48,625 nucleotides of DNA from the NCBI GenBank assembly GCA_021201335.1, contig JAJQFD010000035.1, positions 1 through 48,625 on the forward strand, in the 5' to 3' direction. Source of the stretch: Bacteroides sp. (GTDB taxonomy: Bacteria > Bacteroidota > Bacteroidia > Bacteroidales > Bacteroidaceae). The notes under the pieces are model-generated. The model searched no databases. It saw only the letters and a list, made by a program, of their open reading frames with translations, and was not told the origin of the DNA. Made by a program: the position numbers and the translations under genes. Shown one piece after another: positions 18,138 to 28,189 of this stretch. Position 1 is the stretch's first letter; each line of letters opens with the position of its first letter.

Positions 18138-19682
18138 ATGAATAATCGTATCAACCTATTGTTGGCCGGACTGGGTGTTCTAACCATCCCCGGGTGCAAT
18201 ACAGCCCAGGAGAAAGAGGAACACTCGCCGAATATACTCTATATCTTTCCCGACCAATTTCGCAATCATGCCATGGGCTTTTGGGAGGAAGACGGTTTTA
18301 AGGAACAGGTACGTTTTCAGGCAGACCCGGTGCATACGCCTCACTTGAATACTTTTGCCCGTGAGTCGATGGTATTAACGTCGGCTATGAGTAATTGTCC
18401 GTTAAGTAGTCCGCACCGGGGTATCCTCTTAACCGGCATGTATCCGCACCGCAGTGGAGTACCTTTGAACTGTAATTCTACCCGTCCTTTCAGTTCGTTA
18501 CGCGAGGATGCCGAGTGTATCAGCGATGTTTTCAGCAAGGCTGGATACGATTGTGGATATTTCGGGAAGTTGCATGTGGATTTCCCTACTCCCAACGACC
18601 CGGAGAGTCCCGGTCAGTATGTGGAAGAAAGACGCCCGGCATGGGATGCCTATACCCCCGAATCACGACGACACGGTTTTAATTACTGGTATTCTTATGG
18701 TACATTCGACGAGCATAAAACCCCTCATTATTGGGATACTGACGGGCGTAGACATGAAATCAAAGAATGGTCACCCTTGCATGAAGCGAAGGAAGTGATA
18801 TCTTATTTAAAGAATGAACGCGGTGAGCGGGATTCAAAAAAGCCCTTCTTTGTGATGGTAAGTATGAACCCTCCCCATAGTCCATACCAGTCGTTGGACG
18901 ATTGCATGGAAGAGGACTATAACCTGTATAAAGATATTCCTCTCAATCAGCTACTGGTTCGTCCGAATGCGGATGCTACGATGGAGAAGGCAAAATGCAC
19001 CCCTTATTATTTCGCATCCGTTACAGGTGTCGACCGTGCCTTTGGTATGATATTGAATTCTCTGAAAGAGTTAGGATTGGATAAGAATACGATTGTTGTT
19101 TTTACTTCCGATCATGGAGAAACCATGTGTAGCCAGGCTACGGATGATCCCAAGAATTCTCCGTATGCCGAATCGATGAATGTTCCTTTCCTGGTTCGCT
19201 ATCCCGGAAAGATGCCCCCGGCCGTAGATGATCTGCTTCTTTCCTCACCAGATATTATGCCTACTTTATTGGGGCTGGCAGGACTGGGAGATAAAATACC
19301 CACAGAAGTACAGGGAGAAAATTATGCTCCTTTATTCCTGGGTGAAAAGAACTCTGTTAAGCGTCCTGCCAGTGCTCTTTACTTCCAGAATCTGGATGGA
19401 GAAAAAGAGTCGAACGGCTTGGTACAGAACTATTTTCCATCTGCCCGAGGGATTAAAACGGCCCGTCATACACTGGCTTTGTACATTGACAGGAACACTC
19501 ATCAGATAACCCGCACGCTCCTGTTTGATGACGAAAAAGACCCTTATCAGTTGACTAATCTTTTGCCGGCGGACCATCCGGAACTTTTTACTTCTCTCTG
19601 CCAAGAAATGGGGAGGGAGCTAAAGAAGATTGAAGACCCCTGGTATGAACAGGGAATACTGAAAGATTTGTTGAATTACTAA
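18138..19682 (+). CDS. Sulfatase (S1 family, Ser-type), lipoprotein
   Basis: 514 residues with a lipobox around residue 20 (TIPGC). Sulfatase features are ILYIFPDQ (metal site, one Asp replaced relative to the usual DD), the modification motif S90-S-P-H-R94 followed by GILLTGMYPH, YFGKLHVDF, MNPPHSPY and FTSDHGETM. Ser90 would be oxidised to formylglycine by an anaerobic sulfatase maturase. It differs clearly from the leftward sulfatase, so the pair probably attack different sulfate positions of chondroitin/dermatan disaccharides; which is which I cannot tell. Spaced 9 bp after GH88 and 35 bp before PL8, it is in the same operon. Confidence 0.9.
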   Translation: MNNRINLLLAGLGVLTIPGCNTAQEKEEHSPNILYIFPDQFRNHAMGFWEEDGFKEQVRFQADPVHTPHLNTFARESMVLTSAMSNCPLSSPHRGILLTGMYPHRSGVPLNCNSTRPFSSLREDAECISDVFSKAGYDCGYFGKLHVDFPTPNDPESPGQYVEERRPAWDAYTPESRRHGFNYWYSYGTFDEHKTPHYWDTDGRRHEIKEWSPLHEAKEVISYLKNERGERDSKKPFFVMVSMNPPHSPYQSLDDCMEEDYNLYKDIPLNQLLVRPNADATMEKAKCTPYYFASVTGVDRAFGMILNSLKELGLDKNTIVVFTSDHGETMCSQATDDPKNSPYAESMNVPFLVRYPGKMPPAVDDLLLSSPDIMPTLLGLAGLGDKIPTEVQGENYAPLFLGEKNSVKRPASALYFQNLDGEKESNGLVQNYFPSARGIKTARHTLALYIDRNTHQITRTLLFDDEKDPYQLTNLLPADHPELFTSLCQEMGRELKKIEDPWYEQGILKDLLNY

Positions 19683-19717
19683 TCCCATCCCGGGAAAAAA
19701 GATCTAAATCAAAACCC

Positions 19718-22625
19718 ATGAATAAATTCCGTACCTTCCTCTTTTCTCTTGTTGTGTTTTATGCTTCTTCTCTTTTTCCGCAAGTTATCGGATTTGAAGA
19801 AGGAATACCTGCTACTTTTAAAAGTAAGGAAGGCAGTGAATTATTACTTTCCACCCTATATTATAAAGAAGGTAAACAAAGCCTGGAATGGAAATACCAA
19901 CCCAGTAGTACGATTGGTATCCAATTGTCCCCTCTCTTGCTCGATAAAGCCAAAGAAGAACGGTACGGAATCACATTATGGATTTATAATGAAGAGGTAA
20001 GCAATGACTCCCTGGTTTTTCAGTTTATAGGTAAAGAAGGAGAACCCTCTTATGATTTTGCTTTTCGACTAACGGCTGTCGGCTGGCGTGCCTGTTGGAT
20101 TGGTTTTCAGCACATGCGGGGCAATAAAGTGGATAAAGAATTGGTGGAACTTCGTATTCAGGCCCCCGACCGGAAAGGGCGTGTATTCCTGGATCGGTTA
20201 ACTTTGCCGGAAAAGAATATCAACCTCCGTACGACTCCCGATATGCAAATGCCCTTTAATAATTCACTTACCTTCCGGGATTTATGGCATTGGTGCAGAG
20301 TCTGGCAATGGGAACAGTACAAGTACGATATACCCATAGCCACCGATCTCAGTACAAATCAGAGAACAGCTTTGCAACTCATCGCCGAACGATTGGATGA
20401 ATATGCGCAGGGCTTCCTGGTATCTCGGAAACAGATAAAAGAAGCCTATCAGTTACTGAAAGCTGCTGATATCCGGCCTTCTGGAAACGGATATGCAGGA
20501 GCACCGATTGTGGCTCCCGATGAACAGAATAAGAAAGCAGGAGAACTGTCTTGGCGGGATATCGAAACTATGTTAGTAGGATTTGCTTCCGATTACCTGA
20601 TCCATAAGAACCCAGAGGCCAAAGCCAATTATTTTACTGTATTTGCTTATGCGATTAATCAGGGGTTTGCCTATGGCAGTGGCATGGGAACGAACCATCA
20701 TTATGGCTATGCAGTTCGCAAAATATATACGAGTGCCTGGTTGATGCGTAACGAAATTTATAAAGATTCTGCCCGGAAAGATATTTTATCCACGCTGACT
20801 TTCTGGTCGGCTTTGCAGGAAACCCGTCAGTCTTATCAATTCGGACGGGATGAATTACTTGACTCCTGGCATACACTGCTGATGCCAAAATTCATTTCGG
20901 CTATGTTGGTGGAGGACGAGAGGGAGAAAGACCAGGCGATGAGAGGACTTTCCCGTTGGATATCCTCTTCTTTGTCATATACGCCGGGAACCATCGGTGG
21001 AATTAAGGTAGATGGAACAACCTTCCATCACGGAGGTTTCTATCCAGCCTATACTACCGGAGCATTGGCGATGATTGGTCATTTCATTGGTTTTACACTG
21101 GACACCGATTACGGGTTAACCGTCGAAGGACGAAAAGTTTTCAAAAGTGCTTTAGATGCCATCCGCAATTATTCGAATTTATACGAATGGGGGATAGGCA
21201 TTGGCGGACGCCACCCGTTTACGGGTTCAATGAAAACGGATGATGTACAAGCGTTTGATTCTCTGGCAATGGCAGGTGATTTATCGGGAACCGGTAAAGA
21301 AATCGATTATTCACTGGCCGCAGATTACCTTCGGTTGGAACCAAAGACTACTCCTCAAAGCGAATTCTTCCGAAGCAAGGGAATCAAACCAGCGAAAGCT
21401 CCCCAGGGATTCTTTGTTTATAATTATGGTTCCGCCGGCATCTTTCGTCGGGACAACTGGATGGTAACCCTGAAAGGGTATAATACCGATGTGTGGGGGG
21501 GCGGAAATCTATACACGCGACAATCGGTACGGGCGTTATCAAAGCTACGGTTCCGTACAGATCTTTGGAAAAGCCTCTTCGGAAGCACGATTGGATAATG
21601 GTTACCTGGAAGCAGGATGGGACTGGAATCGATTACCGGGTACTACCACCATCCATTTACCATTTGATTTACTCGATAGCCCCCATAAAGGAACTACGAT
21701 GGCACGCTCTACCGAGAACTTTTCCGGAAGCACCTCTTGGCAAGGAAAGCATGGAATATTTGCCATGAAGTTAATGGAACGGGATATTCCTCGTTTTACA
21801 CCGGACTTTGTCGCCCGTAAATCTGTATTTTGTTTTGACAACCGTATGATTTGTCTGGGAACGGGGATTTCAAACAGCAATACTGATTATAGTACGGAAA
21901 CTACATTGTTCCAGAATGCTTATCGCAGTGAACAAAAAGCCATCCGGGTAAATAGTAAAGCTATCAAAGGAAGCCTGAAAGAAAAGGCCCTTCCTAACGG
22001 GAAAATGAATACGTTATGGGATGGATATGGAAACTATTACCAGGTAAAGAAAGGCCATGTTCACGTTCAGGTATCCGAGCAAACCTTAAGGCATAATAAA
22101 ACAAGGGAGGAAACCAAAGGTGTATTTTCTACCGCATGGATCTCTCATGGAAAGTCCCCACAGAAAGAAAGCTATGAATATTTAGTTTTGATTCAATCTA
22201 CTGAGAAAGAAGCTGCTAACGCCCAAAGGATACCATTGTACCAGGTTTTGCACTGTGATAATACGGCTCATATTGTGCATGATTTACCCACAGACATACT
22301 CGCTTATGTAAGTTTTGATAACTACCTGTCGGAGCAAACAAGCGAAGTTATTTATTCCATTGGTGCCGAAACAATGATAATGCTTCTGCAAAAAGACAAC
22401 AGACTGCAAATGAGCGTTTGCGATCCGAATCTGAATATACGTGAAAAAACATACACCACCAAAGAACCAAGCCGGGTGGTTGAAAAGGAAATTCAGTTGA
22501 AAGGTAAATGGAAATTGGTAGGAATAAATGAACGCATCCAAGTAACAGTAAAAGACAATCTGACAAAGATTATCGTTTCCTGTCAAGATGGAATACCTGT
22601 AGAATTTGAGTTAGAAGAAATTTGA
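19718..22625 (+). pseudogene. PL8 chondroitin-sulfate-ABC-type lyase, frameshifted at a G7 tract
   Basis: Signal peptide, N-terminal beta-sandwich (about 25-165), alpha-toroid (about 190-520) and C-terminal beta-sheet parts. Active-site residues align with Proteus vulgaris ABC lyase (His501, Tyr508, Arg560, Glu653): His438 and Tyr445 in FHHGGFYPAY and Arg498 in GGRHPF. The first frame stops at 21598; the continuation (AEIYTRDNRYGRYQSYG, GWDWNRLPGTTTIHLP) is in the +1 frame, 21489-22625. The switch lies at a G7 run (21495-21501), where G6 would restore 968 residues. The catalytic Glu comes two residues after the break, so the truncated product should be dead. The enzyme would cut chondroitin, dermatan sulfate or hyaluronan to unsaturated disaccharides, feeding GH88 and the sulfatases upstream. 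Confidence 0.88.
21495..21501 (+). other. G7 frameshift tract in the PL8 lyase
   Basis: Zero-frame codons are TGG GGG GGC GGA; the homologous reading needs TGG GGG GCG GAA. One G too many moves the gene out of frame. Such G-runs are common slipped-strand (phase-variation) sites and also common consensus errors. Confidence 0.8.
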
Positions 22626-22660
22626 ACTTCCAGCCTGCCATTCCTGGTTTTAAATACAAC

Positions 22661-22725
22661 TTGCATTTGTACCAAATCCTACCGGAATCCGACTCAAATG
22701 CAACTTGTATTTACAGGAAATGCAA
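22661..22725. repeat. Short palindromic intergenic repeat, copy A
   Basis: TTGCATTTG (22661-22669) and CAAATGCAA (22695-22703) form a 9-bp stem around ACCAAATCCTACCGGAAT, and a further AAATGCAA lies at 22718-22725. The element lies between the convergent PL8 and DUF4595-like genes and matches a second copy at 48231-48285. Confidence 0.5.
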
Positions 22726-22737
22726 CCGCAAATAAAC

Positions 22738-23538
22738 TCATTCTATAGTCTCATAACTAAAAGACATCGAACCTTCGAAGCTTTCACCCTGTTGAAGGGA
22801 ACCATTTCTGCGATAATAAAATTTACCTTTTTCCTCTTGTAGGGTTACATAGCCATGGTTATCCATTTGATAGGTATAATCTATCAGGGTTTGGGTTTCC
22901 CAGTTGGCTCCCTTTTCGATGGTATAATCGGAAGATGCCATTAAATGTGTACCCGCTTTTCCATACAAACCGGCCAGGTATCCGATCGTTACTTCCACAT
23001 TACCCAGGATGTGTAAGTAAAGAGGTTGATAGAGAGCAGGTGTTGATAATATTTCCTTTGTGTCGCCGGCCGTAAATAAGCCAATGCTGTTACCAATGGC
23101 ACAGGTAGACAGGTTTCCATCCTGATAGGTGTAAGTACACGTATGTTCGCCGTTAGTGGATTCTGTCAGGTAACCATCTGCATTATACTTATAAGAATGA
23201 TCCGCAGTATTATCTCTTTTAAAGGTAATCACATACCCCTGTTCATTCAGGATAAAGGTTCCATAATATTTACCGAAACGTTCCATCACGACTTGCCCGT
23301 TTTCATACGTCAATTTATTGATTACAGGTTCGGAGTATTCTTCGGTCAATTGAAAAAGTCTGCCTTCGTCGCCATATTTCAGGGAAATACTATGATTATC
23401 GCTGCCGGTAAACGTTATACTTTTAAGTCTCTTTACAACAGTTTCATTAGGGTTAGGTTCGTTTGGCTCGTCATCATTGCAGGAAGTCAGGCCAATGATT
23501 GTTCCCAACATCCAGAGAAAAAGTAGATATTTTTTCAT
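22738..23538 (-). CDS. DUF4595-like lipoprotein
   Basis: 266 residues. Signal with lipobox GLTSC (Cys20), then an acidic linker rich in Asn, Asp, Glu and Pro typical of surface-exposed Bacteroidales lipoproteins. The rest is a run of beta-hairpins with Tyr-containing repeats (SLKYGDEGRL, NKLTYENGQVV, YKYNADGYL, CTYTYQDGNL, YTYQMDNHGYV) resembling RHS/YD-like or DUF4595 repeats. Function is unknown; cell-surface binding is a reasonable guess. It stands alone, convergent to the PL8 gene and divergent from purB. A weak TACTTTTA box lies upstream. Confidence 0.65.
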   Translation of the reverse strand: MKKYLLFLWMLGTIIGLTSCNDDEPNEPNPNETVVKRLKSITFTGSDNHSISLKYGDEGRLFQLTEEYSEPVINKLTYENGQVVMERFGKYYGTFILNEQGYVITFKRDNTADHSYKYNADGYLTESTNGEHTCTYTYQDGNLSTCAIGNSIGLFTAGDTKEILSTPALYQPLYLHILGNVEVTIGYLAGLYGKAGTHLMASSDYTIEKGANWETQTLIDYTYQMDNHGYVTLQEEKGKFYYRRNGSLQQGESFEGSMSFSYETIE

Positions 23539-23607
23539 TTTTAATTATTTATAAGGTAAAAGTACAAACTTTCTTCTTTTAAAGTGCGTTAAATCAGGAA
23601 AAAGAGT

Positions 23608-23615
23608 TAATTTTG
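23608..23615 (+). promoter_or_regulatory. Candidate -7 box of purB
   Basis: TAATTTTG matches TAnnTTTG and lies about 44 bp before the purB ATG. A -33 TTG is not obvious. No purine-riboswitch-like structure was seen in the leader. Confidence 0.4.
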
Positions 23616-23658
23616 CAAACAGACAAAAATACTTTTTTCAATAGGACAAAAGGATATT

Positions 23659-25005
23659 ATGAAATTGGATATACTTACTGCGATTTCTCCGATAGATGGA
23701 CGTTATAGGGGGAAATCGGAATCTCTTGCAGCATATTTCTCTGAATTTGCACTTATTAAATACCGTGTACAAGTTGAAATTGAATACTTCATTACTCTGT
23801 GCGAATTACCTTTACCACAATTATCGGGAGTAGGCAGCAGTAGGTTAAAAGCACTTCGCGACATTTACCGTAACTTTACCGAAGGAGATGCGCAGCGCGT
23901 CAAAGACATTGAAAGTGTAACCAATCATGATGTGAAAGCCGTTGAATACTTTATCAAAGAAAAGTTTGACAAACTGGGAGGTCTGGAACCTTACAAGGAA
24001 TTTATTCATTTTGGATTAACCTCTCAGGATATTAATAATACTTCCGTTCCTTTATCGATCAAAGAAGCCTTGCAACAGGTTTATTATCCTTTACTGGAAG
24101 AATTGATCGACCAGCTGAAAACGTATGCCAATGACTGGAAGGATGTCCCGATGCTGGCTAAAACACACGGACAACCTGCGTCGCCTACTCGTTTGGGAAA
24201 AGAAATAATGGTATTTGCTTACCGCTTGGAGCGTCAACTGGCAATCCTGAAGGCGGCACCTCTGACAGCTAAGTTCGGGGGAGCAACCGGTAATTACAAT
24301 GCTCATCAGGTAGCTTATCCGGCCATTAACTGGAAAGCTTTCGGCGATGCGTTTGTAGCCGACAAACTCGGTCTTGAACGTGAAGAATATACTACTCAGA
24401 TTTCTAATTACGACAGCCTTTCTGCCGTTTTCGATGCGCTGAAACGACTGAACGTAATTATGATTGATATGAATCGTGATTTCTGGCAATACATTTCCAT
24501 GGAATACTTTAAGCAGAAGATCAAAGCCGGTGAGGTTGGGTCGAGTGCTATGCCGCACAAAGTCAATCCGATTGACTTTGAAAACGCAGAAGGTAACCTG
24601 GGTATTGCCAATGCTATATTAGAACACCTTTCGGCAAAATTGCCGGTATCCCGTTTACAAAGAGATTTAACCGATTCCACCGTTTTGCGCAATGTAGGTG
24701 TGCCTTTTGGCCATTCTATGATTGCCATAACCAGTTCATTGAAAGGACTGCGTAAATTATTGTTGAATGAGTCTGCTATCTATAATGATTTGGATAATTG
24801 TTGGAGCGTAGTAGCTGAGGCTATTCAGACGATACTTCGTCGGGAGAGTTATCCAGATCCTTATGAGGCGTTAAAGGCTTTGACCCGGACTAACGAAGCT
24901 ATCAACGAGCAGTCGATAAAAGAGTTTATTGAAAAGCTGGATGTTAGTGAAGACATTAAAAAAGAATTAAGAGTGATTACCCCGCATACCTATACAGGTG
25001 TGTGA
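23659..25005 (+). CDS. purB: Adenylosuccinate lyase
   Basis: 448 residues, close to the usual 455 of the Escherichia coli-type enzyme, and recognisable throughout (LTAISPIDGRY, TNHDVKAVEYF, EFIHFGLTSQDINN, AKTHGQPASPTRLGKE). The fumarase-superfamily signature SSAMPHKVNPIDFEN lies at about 294-308; the Ser of this loop and the His of KTHGQPAS are the catalytic pair. The enzyme releases fumarate from succinyl-AMP and SAICAR in purine synthesis, as a cytosolic tetramer. It is intact, has its own promoter-like box, and is followed 84 bp later by the pseudouridine synthase gene. Confidence 0.97.
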   Translation: MKLDILTAISPIDGRYRGKSESLAAYFSEFALIKYRVQVEIEYFITLCELPLPQLSGVGSSRLKALRDIYRNFTEGDAQRVKDIESVTNHDVKAVEYFIKEKFDKLGGLEPYKEFIHFGLTSQDINNTSVPLSIKEALQQVYYPLLEELIDQLKTYANDWKDVPMLAKTHGQPASPTRLGKEIMVFAYRLERQLAILKAAPLTAKFGGATGNYNAHQVAYPAINWKAFGDAFVADKLGLEREEYTTQISNYDSLSAVFDALKRLNVIMIDMNRDFWQYISMEYFKQKIKAGEVGSSAMPHKVNPIDFENAEGNLGIANAILEHLSAKLPVSRLQRDLTDSTVLRNVGVPFGHSMIAITSSLKGLRKLLLNESAIYNDLDNCWSVVAEAIQTILRRESYPDPYEALKALTRTNEAINEQSIKEFIEKLDVSEDIKKELRVITPHTYTGV

Positions 25006-25089
25006 TCTCTTATTGTAGTGATAACTAAATCTTTTAATTAAAAAGCAGGCCGTGAGGCCGGTGTGTAATTTTATTCGAATAAAAAAAGT

Positions 25090-26601
25090 ATGAACACTGA
25101 AAATGATTATTGGCGCGACAGCTCAGGTGAGGAGCAACGCGAGGGAAACCGTGATGGCAACAGAGATAGTTATGGCAACTATCAGAACAGTAACAACCGA
25201 TCTTCTTATAACCGTGAAGGACGTCCGCAACGACCCAGAATTGTTCGGGATAACAATAATAGTGGCGGAGAACAACGCAGCAGTTATAATCGTTATGACC
25301 GTCCGCAGCGTAGTTATAATCGGGAAGAGGGAGAGGGCTCTTCTTACAACCGCGATAACAGAAGCTCTTCTTACAATCGTGATAACAGAAGCTCTTCTTA
25401 CAACCGCGAAGGAGGAGGATACTCTTCTTACAACAATCGCGAAGGAGGCGGTGAACGGCCTTACCGTCCACGGTTTAATCGTGAAAATGATGGCGGAGAC
25501 CAGCGTAGCAGCTACAATCGTCCGCAACGGTCTTATAACAACAATGGTGATCGTTCTTACAACAATAATAACGGAGGAAGCCGTTATAATAATGGTGGTG
25601 GAGAACGCAGAACCTGGAATAACAACAATGAGGGAGGTGATGACAGACCTAGATTCCGTCGTCCGATGACAAATTCTGGTTATAGCAATAACAATTCTTC
25701 TTATAACAGAGGAGGAGGCGATAATCGTTCCTCATTCCGTCCGAGATATAATAATCAGGGACCAGGCAACCGGTCTCAAGGTTTTGCTCGTCCTGTACGT
25801 CGTAACGATGATTATGATCCGAATGCAAAATACACCCGTAAGAAACAAATTGAATACAAAGAACAGTTTGTTGATCCGAACGAACCAATCCGTTTGAATA
25901 AGTTCCTGGCAAACGCTGGTGTTTGTTCTCGTAGAGAGGCCGATGAGTTTATCACTGCTGGTGTTGTTTCGGTAAATGGAGAAGTAGTAACAGAATTGGG
26001 TACCAAAATAAAACGTGCTGATGAGGTAAAATTCCACGAGGAAATGGTAAGCATTGAACGGAAGGTTTACATATTGCTTAACAAACCCAAAGATTGCGTT
26101 ACCACATCCGATGATCCACAATCTCGTCGTACCGTAATGGAATTGGTAAAAGGAGCATGTAATGAGCGCATTTATCCAGTGGGTCGCCTGGACCGTAATA
26201 CGACAGGTGTACTTCTGCTGACAAACGATGGTGATTTGGCCTCGAAACTTACGCACCCGCAATTCTTGAAGAAGAAGATTTATCAGGTGCAGACGGATAA
26301 GAATGTAACCAAAGCCCATTTAGATGAAATTGCTGCAGGTATTAAACTGGAAGATGGAACCGAAATAACAGCAGATGCGGTAAGCTATGCTGATCCGGCC
26401 AAACGCAATGTGATTGGTATCGAAATCCATTCGGGTCAAAACAGAATTGTACGCCGTATATTCGAAGCCCTGGGCTATAAAGTGGTCAAACTGGATCGTG
26501 TATACTTCGCCGGTCTGACCAAAAAAGGCTTAAGACGCGGTGACTGGCGTTACTTATCAGAAAACGAAGTGAACTACCTCAGAATGGGGTCTTTTAACTA
26601 A
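25090..26601 (+). CDS. RluB/RsuA-family rRNA pseudouridine synthase with long disordered N-terminus
   Basis: 503 residues. Residues 1-255 are low complexity, rich in Arg, Asn, Tyr, Ser and Gly (repeats of SSYNRDNR and SYNNN), then an S4 RNA-binding domain (about 263-310, IRLNKFLANAGVCSRREADE) and the synthase domain (about 325-475) with catalytic Asp368 in VGRLDRNTTGVLLLTNDGDL. The RluB branch, which modifies 23S rRNA near position 2605, is the best guess. The leader is several times longer than in proteobacterial RluB and resembles an RGG-type RNA-binding tail; such extensions occur in other Bacteroidetes members I recall. It ends at a strong terminator. Confidence 0.9.
   Translation: MNTENDYWRDSSGEEQREGNRDGNRDSYGNYQNSNNRSSYNREGRPQRPRIVRDNNNSGGEQRSSYNRYDRPQRSYNREEGEGSSYNRDNRSSSYNRDNRSSSYNREGGGYSSYNNREGGGERPYRPRFNRENDGGDQRSSYNRPQRSYNNNGDRSYNNNNGGSRYNNGGGERRTWNNNNEGGDDRPRFRRPMTNSGYSNNNSSYNRGGGDNRSSFRPRYNNQGPGNRSQGFARPVRRNDDYDPNAKYTRKKQIEYKEQFVDPNEPIRLNKFLANAGVCSRREADEFITAGVVSVNGEVVTELGTKIKRADEVKFHEEMVSIERKVYILLNKPKDCVTTSDDPQSRRTVMELVKGACNERIYPVGRLDRNTTGVLLLTNDGDLASKLTHPQFLKKKIYQVQTDKNVTKAHLDEIAAGIKLEDGTEITADAVSYADPAKRNVIGIEIHSGQNRIVRRIFEALGYKVVKLDRVYFAGLTKKGLRRGDWRYLSENEVNYLRMGSFN
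25338..25445 (+). repeat. 27-bp tandem coding repeat in the pseudouridine synthase leader
   Basis: Units begin CTCTTCTTACAA at 25338, 25365, 25392 and 25422. The first two are 27 bp and nearly identical (SSYNRDNRS), the others drift. Units are in frame, so copy-number change would lengthen or shorten the disordered tail without breaking the gene. Confidence 0.7.
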
Positions 26602-26613
26602 ATAAATTGGAGG

Positions 26614-26645
26614 CTGAGAGTTGAGATATTCAACTCTCAGTTTTT
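26614..26645 (+). terminator. Terminator after the pseudouridine synthase
   Basis: CTGAGAGTTGA (26614-26624) and TCAACTCTCAG (26630-26640) form a perfect 11-bp stem with a 5-nt loop, followed by T5. Confidence 0.85.
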
Positions 26646-26680
26646 AAATCATATATTTCAAATTACAACTTATTAAAATT

Positions 26681-28084
26681 ATGGAAAAAATTAGTAGAAC
26701 AAAGATTATTGACCTATTGGCTACCGAAACGTTTGGAGCAAAGGTCAACGTGAAAGGTTGGGTACGTACTCGCAGAGGAAGTAAACAAGTTAATTTTATC
26801 GCGTTAAATGATGGTTCTACAATAAATAATATACAGATAGTCGTTGATTTAGCCAATTTCGATGAAGAGATGCTGAAGCAAATTACCACCGGTGCTTGCT
26901 TAAGTGTAAATGGTACATTGACTGAATCAGTAGGTTCAGGACAGAAAGCGGAAGTTCAGGCACTGGAGATTGAGGTGCTGGGTACCTGTGACAATACGTA
27001 TCCTTTACAGAAGAAAGGACACTCGATGGAGTTTCTTCGGGAGATAGCACATTTGCGTCCGCGAACAAATACATTTGGAGCAGTGTTCCGCATCCGTCAT
27101 CACATGGCGATGGCTATTCATCGTTTTTTCCATGAGAGAGGTTTTTTCTATTTCCATACTCCGATTATTACCGGATCGGATTGTGAAGGTGCCGGACAGA
27201 TGTTTCAGGTAACTACCATGAATTTGTACGACCTGAAGCATGATGAAACCGGAGCTATTGATTATAGCAATGATTTCTTCGGTAAACAAACCAGTCTCAC
27301 TGTTTCCGGACAATTGGAAGGAGAACTAGCTGCTATGGCAATGGGAGCAATCTATACATTTGGTCCTACTTTCCGTGCAGAAAATTCTAACACCCCCCGT
27401 CACTTGGCGGAGTTCTGGATGATTGAGCCGGAAGTAGCTTTCAATGAGATAGAAGAAAACATGCAACTGGCCGAAGATTTTATCAAATATTGCCTGCAAT
27501 GGGCACTGGATAACTGTCTTGATGATATTCAGTTCCTGTGTAATATGTTTGATAAGGAATTGGTGGATCGTTTGAGATTTGTTCTTAACAATGAGTTTGT
27601 TCGCCTGACTTATACGGAAGGAATTAAAGTATTGGAAGAAGCCGTGGCCAACGGTCACAAATTTGAATTCCCCATCTTCTGGGGAGCTGATCTGGCTTCG
27701 GAACATGAACGCTATTTAGTTGAAGTACATTTTAAAGCACCGGTTATCCTGACGGATTATCCGAAGGAAATCAAGTCATTCTATATGAAACAGAACGAGG
27801 ATGGTAAAACCGTTCGTGCAATGGATGTACTTTTCCCAAAAATTGGTGAAATTATCGGTGGTTCCCAACGTGAAGAGAACTACGAAAAGCTTGCTCGCCG
27901 GGCAAAAGAAATGGGCGTTCCGGAAAAAGATATCTGGTGGTATATGGATACCCGTCGCTTTGGTACTGCTCCACACGCTGGATTCGGTCTTGGCTTTGAA
28001 CGTTTATTGCTATTCGTTACGGGTATGAGTAACATTCGGGATGTAATACCCTTCCCCAGAACACCGAATAATGCTGAATTTTAA
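26681..28084 (+). CDS. asnS: Asparaginyl-tRNA synthetase
   Basis: 467 residues, the normal length. An OB-fold anticodon-binding domain (about 18-115, [25 protein letters not shown]) precedes the class II catalytic core with motif 2 ([21 protein letters not shown], about 230-250) and motif 3 ([15 protein letters not shown], about 440-454). The [10 protein letters not shown] wording separates AsnRS from AspRS. It charges tRNA-Asn with asparagine in the cytosol. It lies between two terminators and so is probably transcribed alone. Confidence 0.96.
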   Translation: MEKISRTKIIDLLATETFGAKVNVKGWVRTRRGSKQVNFIALNDGSTINNIQIVVDLANFDEEMLKQITTGACLSVNGTLTESVGSGQKAEVQALEIEVLGTCDNTYPLQKKGHSMEFLREIAHLRPRTNTFGAVFRIRHHMAMAIHRFFHERGFFYFHTPIITGSDCEGAGQMFQVTTMNLYDLKHDETGAIDYSNDFFGKQTSLTVSGQLEGELAAMAMGAIYTFGPTFRAENSNTPRHLAEFWMIEPEVAFNEIEENMQLAEDFIKYCLQWALDNCLDDIQFLCNMFDKELVDRLRFVLNNEFVRLTYTEGIKVLEEAVANGHKFEFPIFWGADLASEHERYLVEVHFKAPVILTDYPKEIKSFYMKQNEDGKTVRAMDVLFPKIGEIIGGSQREENYEKLARRAKEMGVPEKDIWWYMDTRRFGTAPHAGFGLGFERLLLFVTGMSNIRDVIPFPRTPNNAEF

Positions 28085-28108
28085 GAAGTAAAATTAGATA
28101 ATAAGTCT

Positions 28109-28147
28109 ATCCCATTTTGGCTATGTGCTGGAATGGGATTTTCTTTT
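28109..28147 (+). terminator. Terminator after asnS
   Basis: ATCCCATT (28109-28116) pairs with AATGGGAT (28132-28139); TTTTCTTTT follows. Confidence 0.7.
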
Positions 28148-28155
28148 AAAATACT

Positions 28156-28185
28156 TTGCCATTTTGAAGAAAAGCCGTACCTTTG
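28156..28185 (+). promoter_or_regulatory. Consensus promoter of the rplM operon
   Basis: TTG at 28156-28158 and TACCTTTG at 28178-28185, separated by 19 bp, form a full Bacteroidales -33/-7 promoter. It is one of the few in this window with both boxes, as expected for ribosomal protein genes. Confidence 0.75.
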
Positions 28186-28189
28186 CGAG

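Noticed and set aside
25338..25445. Tandem repeats as a CRISPR-like array
   Set aside because: Units are contiguous, in frame and coding, with no spacers and no cas genes nearby.
25034..25912. Several minus-strand frames opposite the pseudouridine synthase leader
   Set aside because: They arise from the repetitive Arg/Asn/Tyr codons on the coding strand and encode Val/Thr/Ile/Tyr/Cys-rich nonsense.
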